A DNA stretch of 23,254 nucleotides, taken from positions 1 to 23,254 of the forward strand of contig JAEXPS010000060.1 in the NCBI GenBank assembly GCA_023438885.1, in the 5' to 3' direction. Below are positions 7,929 through 14,383 of the stretch, one piece after another. The notes beneath the pieces are model-generated. The model had not been told where the DNA came from, ran no database searches, and worked only from the letters and a program-made list of their open reading frames with translations. The position numbers were made by a program, and so were the translations under genes. Source of the stretch: Actinomycetes bacterium. GTDB taxonomy: Bacteria > Actinomycetota > Actinomycetes > Actinomycetales > Cellulomonadaceae. Position 1 is the first letter of the stretch. Every line of letters starts with the position of its first letter.

Positions 7929-9746
7929 TCACCAGGTGGTGGGGAACAGGGTGGGCGGCACCCCCGAGGGTGCGACGCCCAGCTCGGACAACGCGAACCC
8001 GGCGACGTCGGCGAACACCGGGGCGGCCACCGAACCGCCGTAGATCGACGTCTTCGGGTCACGGACGAAGACGCCGACGACGACCCGCGGCGCGTCGGCC
8101 GGCACGACCCCGACGAACGACGCCGTGACGCCGCCGGTGCCAAGCTCCTGCGCCGTGCCCGTCTTGCCCGCCACGCGGTAGCCGGCGATCTGGGCCTTGC
8201 CTCCGGTGCCGTCGTCCACCGCGCTCTCCAGCATGGACAGCACGGTGCTCGCGGTCTGAGGCGAGACCACCGCGGTGCCTGCCGGCGGCGTCGCCGCCGT
8301 GTAGGTGCCGTCCGCGTCGGTCCAGCCCGCCAGCAGGTGCGGCGGCACGCGCACGCCGCCGTTGGCGATGGTCTGGTAGACGCTGGCCGCCTGGAGCGCC
8401 GTCACGGACAGGCCCTGGCCGAACAGCACGTTGTACTTGGTGCGCCCGTCCCACTCGTCGGCCGGGTGCAGGATGCCGCGGCTCTCGCCCGGCATCTCGA
8501 TGCCGGTGCGCGAGCCGAACCCGAACGCGGCCAGGTAGTCGTAGCGCTGCTGGGTGGTCAGCCGCTGGCCCACGGTGACCGTCCCGACGTTCGACGACTC
8601 CGCGAGAATCCCGGTGGTGGTCAGCCGCATCACGCCGTGGTCGTGGGAGTCCTTGACCACGCCCGCGCCGTTCGGCAGCTCGAGGCGGTCGGGCACCTCG
8701 AAGCCCTCCGTGGGCGTGGTCAGCCCCTCCTGGAGCAGCGCCGACATCGTGATGATCTTGCCGGTGGACCCGGGCTCGAACACGTCGGACACCGAACGCG
8801 AGAGCGCACCGCCGCCGGCCTCGCCCGGGTCGTTCGGGTCGATCGACCCGGAGTCGGCCAGCGCGAGGACCTCGCCCGTGCGCGCGTCGAGGACGACGAT
8901 CGCGACCGACGCGGCTCCGGTGGCCGCCTGCTGCGCGTCGGCCGCCTCCTGCGCCTTCCACTGGACGTCGGCGAGCAGCGTCAGGCGGGCCGCGTCCCCC
9001 GTGGTGGCCGGGGTCTGCTCGCTGTAGCCGCCGGGGATCTGCTGTCCCCCGAGCCCGTGCTCGTAGGTCAGGGAGCCGGCGGCGCCGGCGAGGTGCTCGT
9101 CGAGGACGTACTCCAGGCCCTGCAGGCCCTGACCGTCCGAGTTGACGAAGCCGAGGACGTTGCCCGCGAGCGTGCCCTTCGGGTACACGCGGTCGGCCAC
9201 CTTGTCGATGTTGACGCCGTTGATCCGCAACGCCCTGATCTCGCGCGCCACCGCGGGCTCCACGCCCTTGACCAGGTACTTGAACGACGAGTCGCCCACC
9301 AGGTCGCCGCCCAGCTCGGCGACGTTCATGCCGAGCAGTGGCGCGAGCAGCGTGGCGACCCCCGCCGGGCCGTCGGGCACGCCGTCCTTGCCGCGGAATT
9401 TCGCGACGATCTTCTGGTTGACGGAGATGTCGTACCGCTCGACCGAGACGGCCAGGGGCACACCGGTCGCATCCGTGATCTGGCCACGCTGACCCAGCAG
9501 CGAGACCGTCCACAGCCGGCTGTCGAGCGCCTCGGCCGCGATCGCCGGCCCCGCGATGCCCTGGATCCAGACGAGCCGGCCGGTGAACGCGGCCAGCACC
9601 AGCGCGATCACCACCACCATCACCGTCACCCGGCGGCGCGAGCCGGCCTCCGGCGGCGGTGCCACCAGCCGGCGCGCGGCCGGCGGGCGCCCGGCGGGTA
9701 CGACCACCTGGCGCGGCCGAGGAGGCGCGGCGACCGGCGGCGTCAT
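7929..9746 (-). CDS. ftsI: FtsI/PBP3-type septal transpeptidase (class B PBP)
   Basis: This enzyme cross-links peptidoglycan at the septum as the partner of FtsW. The 605-residue protein has a basic, proline-rich cytoplasmic tail (1-39), one membrane anchor (about 40-58), a pedestal/dimerisation domain (RGQITDATGVPLA at about 87-99) and a C-terminal transpeptidase domain. All three active-site motifs are present: STGK at 327-330, SSN at 384-386 and KTG at 528-530. No PASTA repeats follow; the chain ends shortly after the transpeptidase fold. The ATG at 9746 overlaps the upstream ftsL-like gene by 4 bp (ATGA). Its place between the ftsL-like gene and murE is the standard position of ftsI/pbpB. 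Confidence 0.97.
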   Translation of the reverse strand: MTPPVAAPPRPRQVVVPAGRPPAARRLVAPPPEAGSRRRVTVMVVVIALVLAAFTGRLVWIQGIAGPAIAAEALDSRLWTVSLLGQRGQITDATGVPLAVSVERYDISVNQKIVAKFRGKDGVPDGPAGVATLLAPLLGMNVAELGGDLVGDSSFKYLVKGVEPAVAREIRALRINGVNIDKVADRVYPKGTLAGNVLGFVNSDGQGLQGLEYVLDEHLAGAAGSLTYEHGLGGQQIPGGYSEQTPATTGDAARLTLLADVQWKAQEAADAQQAATGAASVAIVVLDARTGEVLALADSGSIDPNDPGEAGGGALSRSVSDVFEPGSTGKIITMSALLQEGLTTPTEGFEVPDRLELPNGAGVVKDSHDHGVMRLTTTGILAESSNVGTVTVGQRLTTQQRYDYLAAFGFGSRTGIEMPGESRGILHPADEWDGRTKYNVLFGQGLSVTALQAASVYQTIANGGVRVPPHLLAGWTDADGTYTAATPPAGTAVVSPQTASTVLSMLESAVDDGTGGKAQIAGYRVAGKTGTAQELGTGGVTASFVGVVPADAPRVVVGVFVRDPKTSIYGGSVAAPVFADVAGFALSELGVAPSGVPPTLFPTTW

Positions 9747-10156
9747 CCCCCGGCCCCCGCCGGGGTCGGGGAGCCCTGCACGCTGCCGTCGGCGAGTCTG
9801 AGCCAGCCGGTGCCGTTGGCGGGGACCATCCCGATCGCCCGGGCGGCGGCGGCAAGGTTGGCGGGAGACGAGCGCGCGTCGAGCTGCGCCTGCAGGTCGA
9901 GCTGGTCCTGCTGGAGGCGGGCCAACTGGTTGGTCAGCGTGTACCGCTCGAATGCGTGCCCCGCCGTGGAGGTGTTGAGCAGCAGCGCGGTGAGGAGCGC
10001 GGCGGCGAGCACCGCCATGCACGCCAGCACGAAGGGCACCCGGGTGCGCGCCTGCGCAGGGGCCGCGACGACCCGCAGCCGCGGCGGGGCCTGCTGCTCG
10101 GCAGGCCGCCGGACCGGGCGGGGAGCGGCGGCGCGTGCGGTGGCGGTGGCGCTCAT
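9743..10156 (-). CDS. ftsL: FtsL-like bitopic division protein
   Basis: FtsL-type proteins bridge the FtsQB complex and FtsWI and help activate septal synthesis. The family is poorly conserved, so this call rests on architecture and position. The 137-residue product has a basic, Ala/Pro-rich cytoplasmic N-terminus of about 40 residues and a single hydrophobic segment (about 41-61). A short extracellular region (about 66-100) then forms a heptad-like coiled coil rich in Leu and Gln (LTNQLARLQQDQLDLQAQL), followed by IGMVPANGTGWLRL. The ATG at 10156 overlaps the rsmH stop by 4 bp (ATGA) and its own stop overlaps the ftsI start by 4 bp. A small membrane coiled-coil gene between rsmH and ftsI is the usual ftsL slot. 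Confidence 0.85.
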   Translation of the reverse strand: MSATATARAAAPRPVRRPAEQQAPPRLRVVAAPAQARTRVPFVLACMAVLAAALLTALLLNTSTAGHAFERYTLTNQLARLQQDQLDLQAQLDARSSPANLAAAARAIGMVPANGTGWLRLADGSVQGSPTPAGAGG

Positions 10157-11151
10157 GCTGCCCTCCTGGCCAGGACGTGGGGCGGGGTGGGACGGAGCCG
10201 TTCGGCGGCCCGCAGGCGCACGGACTGCGCCCGGGGGTTGGCGGCCACCTCGTCGGGTCCCGCCTTCTCCGCACCGTGCGTCAGCAGGCGCAGGTACGGC
10301 GCGTGGTCGGCCGGCTCGACGGGCAGGTCCGGCGGCGCGCTGGAGGTGGCACCGGCCGCCAACGTGCGCTTGACCAGGCGGTCCTCGAGCGACTGGTAGG
10401 CCTCGACGACGATCCGGCCGCCGACTGCCAGCGCCTCGACCGCTTCCGGCAGGGCGTTCGCCAGGGCGTCGAGCTCGCCGTTCACCTCGATGCGCAACGC
10501 CTGGAAGGTGCGCTTGGCCGGGTGCCCGCCCGTGTTCCGCGCCGCTGCCGGAACCGACGCGCGGACGATCTCGACGAGCTCCCCCGTGCGGGTCAGCGGG
10601 TGCTCGGCGCGGGCGCGCACCACCGCGCGGGCGATCCGGGGCGCGAACCGTTCCTCGCCGTACGTGGACAGCACCCTGGCGAGTGCCCGCTCGTCGTAGG
10701 TGTTGAGCACCTGGGCGGCGGTGAGCTCGGTACCGGGATCCATCCGCATGTCCAGCGGCGCGTCGTGCGCGTAGGAGAAGCCGCGCTCCGGCTCGTCGAG
10801 CTGGAGGGAGGACACCCCGAGGTCCATCAGCACGCCCTGCACCAGCGGGATGCCGAGCGTGTCGAGCACCTGGCGGATCTCGTCGTACACCGCATGGACC
10901 CCGACGAACCGGGTGCCGTAGCCCGCCAGTCGCCGGCCCGCCAGCTCCAGGGCCTGCGGGTCGCGGTCGAGGCCCACCACCGTGGCGTTGGGGAACGCCC
11001 CGAGCACGCCTTCGGTGTGGCCGCCCATGCCCAGGGTGCAGTCGACCATCACGGAGCCGGGTGCCTGCAGCGCAGGGCCGAGCAGGTCGAGGCAGCGACG
11101 CAGCAGCACCGGCACGTGCCGGTCGGCGGCGTCGAGCGACGGCTCGGCCAT
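10153..11151 (-). CDS. rsmH: RsmH (MraW), 16S rRNA m4C1402 methyltransferase
   Basis: RsmH N4-methylates C1402 of 16S rRNA in the decoding centre using S-adenosylmethionine. The 332-residue product begins HVPVLLRRCLDLL. It carries the SAM-binding loop CTLGMGGHTEGVL, DRDPQALELA, DLGVSSLQLDEPERGFSYAHDAPLDMRMD, the family signature KRTFQALRIEVN and SLEDRLVK near the C-terminus. The ATG at 11151 is preceded by GGAGAGGAG about ten bases upstream. A GTG 23 codons further upstream lacks support and would add residues with no family match. It is the second dcw gene, 153 bp after mraZ, and overlaps the ftsL-like gene by 4 bp. Confidence 0.97.
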   Translation of the reverse strand: MAEPSLDAADRHVPVLLRRCLDLLGPALQAPGSVMVDCTLGMGGHTEGVLGAFPNATVVGLDRDPQALELAGRRLAGYGTRFVGVHAVYDEIRQVLDTLGIPLVQGVLMDLGVSSLQLDEPERGFSYAHDAPLDMRMDPGTELTAAQVLNTYDERALARVLSTYGEERFAPRIARAVVRARAEHPLTRTGELVEIVRASVPAAARNTGGHPAKRTFQALRIEVNGELDALANALPEAVEALAVGGRIVVEAYQSLEDRLVKRTLAAGATSSAPPDLPVEPADHAPYLRLLTHGAEKAGPDEVAANPRAQSVRLRAAERLRPTPPHVLARRAA

Positions 11152-11179
11152 GGGCTGGGCGCTCCTCTCCGGGAGTTGG

Positions 11180-11210
11180 TGGTCGGAACGGTCCCTCCTC
11201 CGTCCGACCA
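11180..11210. repeat. Inverted repeat between mraZ and rsmH (8 bp arms)
   Basis: TGGTCGGA at 11180-11187 and TCCGACCA at 11203-11210 are exact reverse complements separated by 15 bases. In the minus-strand transcript the loop contains a GGAGGAGGGA tract, and the true rsmH ribosome site (GGAGAGGAG) follows just downstream. There is no T run after the stem, so a strong terminator is unlikely. A processing site, attenuator or protein site are possible. A second small hairpin (CGGCG/CGCCG) lies at 11221-11235. The rest of this 153 bp spacer shows nothing clear. Confidence 0.5.
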
Positions 11211-11304
11211 GATCCCCCACCGGCGTCTGGCGCCGGGGAAGTGCGTCAGCTCCGGGGGGAGGTCTCGTCGGGCGGGCGGGTGTCGGGACGGGTCGGGGCG
11301 GGTG

Positions 11305-11781
11305 TCAGAAGGGCCCGTTCGGGAAGACCTCCTCCGCGGTGTCGGCGTAGCCGGACTCGGTCTGCTCCAGGTAGGCCTCCCACGCGGCGAGGTCCCAGAC
11401 CTCGACGCGGGTCCCGGCCCCGATGACGGCCACGTCTCGGTCGAGCCCCGCGTAGCGGCGCAGCATCGGGGGGATGGAGATGCGCCCCTGCTTGTCGGGC
11501 TGCTCGTCGCTGGCGCCGGAGAGGAACACGCGCAGGTAGTCACGGGCCTGCTTGCTGGTGATGGGCGCGCTCGACAGACGCTCGTGCATCCGCCGGAACT
11601 CCTCGACCGGGAGCAGGAACAGGCAGCGCTCCTGGCCGCGGGTCATGACGAGACCGGGCGCGAAAGCGGCCCGGAACTTCGCCGGGAGGATCAGCCGCCC
11701 CTTCTCGTCGAGCCGCGGGGTGTGGGTGCCCAGGAACGGCGCGACGGCGCCGAGGACGCCGCTCGTCGTCGTCGCCTCCAT
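11305..11781 (-). CDS. mraZ: MraZ, transcriptional regulator of the dcw cluster
   Basis: MraZ is a ring-forming DNA-binding protein with two SpoVT/AbrB-type domains that binds tandem repeats before its own operon, usually repressing it. The product has 158 residues. The first domain holds FLGTHTPRLDEKGRLILPAKFR, and the second SDEQPDKQGRISIPPMLRRYA, followed by GLDRDVAVIGAGTRVEVWD. Family members usually begin MFLGTH; here about 15 residues (MEATTTSGVLGAVAP) precede FLGTH. No ATG, GTG or TTG is available nearer, and the ATG at 11781 has GGGAGG just upstream, so the extension seems real. The promoter carries three matching repeats (see 11826-11856). It is the first gene of the operon. Confidence 0.95.
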   Translation of the reverse strand: MEATTTSGVLGAVAPFLGTHTPRLDEKGRLILPAKFRAAFAPGLVMTRGQERCLFLLPVEEFRRMHERLSSAPITSKQARDYLRVFLSGASDEQPDKQGRISIPPMLRRYAGLDRDVAVIGAGTRVEVWDLAAWEAYLEQTESGYADTAEEVFPNGPF

Positions 11782-11825
11782 CCCGCCTCCCTCGCCGCCC
11801 GAGACTCCTCGATGCTCCAATGTGC

Positions 11826-11856
11826 CCCACCGTACTCCACTTCCCTCCACTCGCAA
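11826..11856 (-). promoter_or_regulatory. mraZ promoter with triple MraZ-box operator
   Basis: Read on the minus strand, GTGGA, GTGGA and GTGGG begin exactly 10 bases apart (11850-11846, 11840-11836, 11830-11826). Known MraZ sites are three short direct repeats of about five bases with five-base spacers, so layout and orientation fit. A TTGCGA -35 candidate (11856-11851) and a TACGGT -10 candidate (11834-11829) flank the repeats with a 16-base spacer. MraZ bound here would cover the polymerase site, consistent with autorepression. The repeats are read directly; their function is inferred from the family. Confidence 0.8.
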
Positions 11857-11911
11857 CGGATCCGAGTGCGCAAATCACCCTCCTGGGCAGCATCCGCGCA
11901 CGTCATCGCGC

Positions 11912-11926
11912 GTGGAGCGGAGTGGA
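11912..11926 (+). promoter_or_regulatory. MraZ-like box pair 1, facing moxR
   Basis: Two GTGGA units start 10 bases apart (11912 and 11922) on the plus strand, the same unit and period as the mraZ operator but in the opposite orientation. They are about 200 bp before the moxR start. The 17-base string GTGGAGCGGAGTGGAGG here recurs at 12049 with one difference. There is no third unit at the expected phase on either side. Confidence 0.5.
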
Positions 11927-11957
11927 GGGCCGCAGCGTGCCGCGGGCATCGCCGGAG

Positions 11958-12081
11958 GTGAGGAGGTGGCCGGCGGCGCCCGTTTCGCCAGGAATGGCTG
12001 CGATAGCGCCTCTCGGCCGCCCGAAGCCCGGCGCCCGCGGCCGCCCGGGTGGAGCGAAGTGGAGGTCCGGAACCTCCTCAC
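11958..12081. repeat. Distant 10 bp inverted repeat in the divergent region
   Basis: GTGAGGAGGT at 11958-11967 is an exact reverse complement of ACCTCCTCAC at 12072-12081, with about 104 bases between the arms. The arms bracket the second MraZ-like pair. Such a match is uncommon but not excluded by chance in G+C-rich DNA, and no function is assigned. Confidence 0.3.
12049..12063 (+). promoter_or_regulatory. MraZ-like box pair 2, facing moxR
   Basis: GTGGA at 12049-12053 and 12059-12063 again have a 10-base period on the plus strand, 69 bp before the moxR ATG. The surrounding 17 bases match pair 1 except for one G/A difference in the spacer. A weak TACGCT -10-like hexamer lies at 12099-12104, so the pair would sit just upstream of a possible moxR promoter. 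No strong -35 is visible. Confidence 0.5.
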
Positions 12082-12131
12082 GGGACAGCCGCAGCACGTA
12101 CGCTCGCCTAGTCGAAGCGAAGGGGGTTCTG

Positions 12132-13130
12132 ATGCTGGCTGTCGTCCCGACGGAGGACGAGCTCGGGGACGTGGTGGACGTCACGGCTCGGATGCGCGAG
12201 GGGATCGAGTCGGTGATGACCGGGCGCCCCGACCTGGTGCGGGTCAGCCTGGCGGTGCTGCTGGCCGAGGGCCACCTGCTCCTCGAGGACGTCCCGGGTG
12301 TGGGCAAGACGACGCTGGCCAAGGCGATCGCACGCACGATCGACTGCCCCGCCGGCCGCATCCAGTTCACGCCGGACCTGCTGCCCAGTGACCTGACCGG
12401 CGTCAACATCTACCGGAGCCAGACGCACGAGTTCGAGTTCCGGCCCGGTCCGGTGTTCGCGCACGTGGTCATCGGTGACGAGATCAACCGCGCCTCCCCC
12501 AAGACCCAGTCCGCGCTGCTGGAGTGCATGCAGGAGGCGCAGGCGACCGTCGACGGCCGCTCCTACCCCTTGCCCCGGCCCTTCCTGGTCATCGCCACCC
12601 AGAACCCGGTGGAGATGGAAGGCACGTACCCGCTGCCCGAGGCCCAGCGCGACCGGTTCATGGCGCGGCTGACGGTGGGGTACCCCAGCGCCGCCGCGGA
12701 GGTCGAGATGCTCGACCGCCAGGAGACGTCCGACCCGCTGCTCGACCTCGAGCCGGTCACCGACGCCCGGCGCATCGCGACGATGGCGGACGTGGTGCGG
12801 CGGCTCTACGCCTCGCCGTCGGTCAAGCGGTACGTCGTCGCGCTCGTCGGAGCCACGCGTGACGACCCCGGGCTGCGGCTCGGCGCCTCGCCGCGCGCGG
12901 CGATCCAGCTGCTGCGGGCCGCCAAGTCGATGGCGGCCATGGCGGGCCGCGACCACGTGCTGCCCGACGACGTGCAGGAGCTCGCCGAACCCGTGCTGGC
13001 GCACCGGCTGCTCCCGAGCACCGAGGCCCGGCTGTCCGGCCGCACCACGTCGGACATCGTCGCCGATGCCGTCGCACGTGTGCCGCTGCCCGAGCCTGTG
13101 ACGGCGCGCTCCCGGCGGGCGACGGGCTGA
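12132..13130 (+). CDS. MoxR-family AAA+ ATPase
   Basis: MoxR ATPases are chaperone-like AAA+ proteins, often encoded beside DUF58 and transglutaminase or von Willebrand-type partners. Their substrates are mostly unknown. The 332-residue product has Walker A PGVGKTTLAKA (55-65), the RIQFTPDLLPSDLTG segment after it, Walker B VVIGDEIN (about 112-119), sensor-type VIATQNPVEMEGTYPLPEAQRDRF, and a C-terminal lid with SPRAAIQLLRAAKSMA and PDDVQELAEPVLAHRL. The ATG at 12132 has GGGGG five bases upstream; the open frame further upstream is intergenic control DNA. The stop overlaps the DUF58 start by one base (TGATG), so the two are probably translated together. Confidence 0.95.
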   Translation: MLAVVPTEDELGDVVDVTARMREGIESVMTGRPDLVRVSLAVLLAEGHLLLEDVPGVGKTTLAKAIARTIDCPAGRIQFTPDLLPSDLTGVNIYRSQTHEFEFRPGPVFAHVVIGDEINRASPKTQSALLECMQEAQATVDGRSYPLPRPFLVIATQNPVEMEGTYPLPEAQRDRFMARLTVGYPSAAAEVEMLDRQETSDPLLDLEPVTDARRIATMADVVRRLYASPSVKRYVVALVGATRDDPGLRLGASPRAAIQLLRAAKSMAAMAGRDHVLPDDVQELAEPVLAHRLLPSTEARLSGRTTSDIVADAVARVPLPEPVTARSRRATG

Positions 13131-14383
13131 TGCTCCCCCGCCCGACCGTACGCGGCTGGGCGCTGTCGGTCGGCGGCGCCCTGCTCGTCGTGCTGGGCGG
13201 CCTGGTCGGCTCGGTCGACCTGGTGCGTATCGGCCTCGTCGTCCTTCTGCTCGTCCTCGGCGCCGGCGTGCTCGTCGCGTGGCGGGCGCCCGCACGCAGC
13301 CGGCACCGCATCGACGTGCGCCGCACGGTGAAGCCCAACCCCGTGCACGTCGGCGAGACGGCGCAGGTCGCCATCCATGTGGCGGCAGCCGACGCCGCCG
13401 CCCGGGGCCGGCTCGCCGGCCTGCGGTTCGCCGAGCAGGCGGCGAGCGAGCTGTCCGGCGGACGAGCGCTGAGGGCGCGGGTGGAGCGCGGAACCGCCTC
13501 CGTCGACGTCCACTACCAGGTGCGCGCGGCCCACCGTGGGCGCTGGACGCTCGGCCCGCTCGTCGTCACGCGCAGCGACCTGTTCGGCGTGGTGCGGGCG
13601 CCCGCCAACCTCGGCGGCGTCGCCGAGGTGGCGGTGTGGCCGTCGATCGTCGCCCTGCCTGTGCCGACGGAGGCGCTGGTCGGGGAGCCGGACCGCGTCG
13701 CCCTGGGCGCCCGCTCCCCCTCCACCGCCGACGCCTCCCAGCGCGACTACCGCGAGGGCGACGACCTGCGCCGGGTGCACTGGCGCTCGAGCGCCCGGCG
13801 CGGCTCGCTGCTGGTCCGATCGGACGAGCGGGCCGGCATGCGCCCGGTGACCGTGCTGCTCGACCAGCCGGCCCGGCCCGCCGCGGTCGAGTGGTCCATC
13901 TCGCTGGCGGCCTCGATGGCCGTCGCGATGCTGGAGGCCGGCCACCCGGTGCGGTTCCTCGGAGCCACCGCGATGCACGCCGGCGACTCCATCCCCGGAT
14001 TCCTCTACTCGCGGTCCGGGCCGACCGCCCGCGCCGCGCTGCTCGACCCGCTCATCGACCTCGTGGGGCCCCGCACCGAGGCGGAGGCCGAGCAGCGGCT
14101 GCTCACTGCCGTGCGGATGCTGCAGGCGTCGATCGGTGGGGACGACATCGTGCTGGCGGTGCTCGGGCCGCTGTCCCCGGCGACCCGCACGGTGCTCGCC
14201 CGGGTGAGCGACTCGGCGCACGGCTGGGCCGTGGTCCGGGGCGACTCACGGCAGCCGGGCGAGGCGGCGTCCACCGAGAACACGCTGCGCTCGCTGCGTC
14301 GCGCCGGCTGGCACGCCGCGCGCGTGACGACCGGCGAGCCGATGCCGGATGCCTGGCTGCGCCTGCTCGGGAGCTTCCGATGA
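13130..14383 (+). CDS. DUF58 membrane-anchored protein
   Basis: DUF58 proteins have a von Willebrand A-like fold and nearly always accompany a MoxR ATPase; their biochemical role is not established. The 417-residue product has two N-terminal hydrophobic helices (about 10-50). A predicted beta-rich domain follows, then the hallmark YREGDDLRRVHWRSSARRG (about 207-225), followed by LLVRSDE and VTVLLDQPA, where a metal-site-like motif would lie. A canonical DxSxS site is not present: the equivalent strand reads LLDQPARP. It overlaps moxR by 1 bp and the tgpA-like gene by 4 bp (ATGA), so the three form one operon and probably one membrane-linked system. Confidence 0.92.
   Translation: MLPRPTVRGWALSVGGALLVVLGGLVGSVDLVRIGLVVLLLVLGAGVLVAWRAPARSRHRIDVRRTVKPNPVHVGETAQVAIHVAAADAAARGRLAGLRFAEQAASELSGGRALRARVERGTASVDVHYQVRAAHRGRWTLGPLVVTRSDLFGVVRAPANLGGVAEVAVWPSIVALPVPTEALVGEPDRVALGARSPSTADASQRDYREGDDLRRVHWRSSARRGSLLVRSDERAGMRPVTVLLDQPARPAAVEWSISLAASMAVAMLEAGHPVRFLGATAMHAGDSIPGFLYSRSGPTARAALLDPLIDLVGPRTEAEAEQRLLTAVRMLQASIGGDDIVLAVLGPLSPATRTVLARVSDSAHGWAVVRGDSRQPGEAASTENTLRSLRRAGWHAARVTTGEPMPDAWLRLLGSFR

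Noticed and set aside
9601..9630. CACCACCATCACC-type short repeat
   Set aside because: It encodes the Val/Ile/Met-rich membrane anchor of FtsI and is explained by codon use.
8337..10373. Plus-strand open frame of about 680 codons opposite ftsI and the ftsL-like gene
   Set aside because: Same kind of codon-position shadow; no motif, signal or plausible start.
11820..12131. Open frame upstream of moxR that could extend the protein by about 100 residues
   Set aside because: The added sequence has no family match, and the DNA holds the operator repeats. The ATG at 12132 has a ribosome site and the expected MoxR N-terminus.
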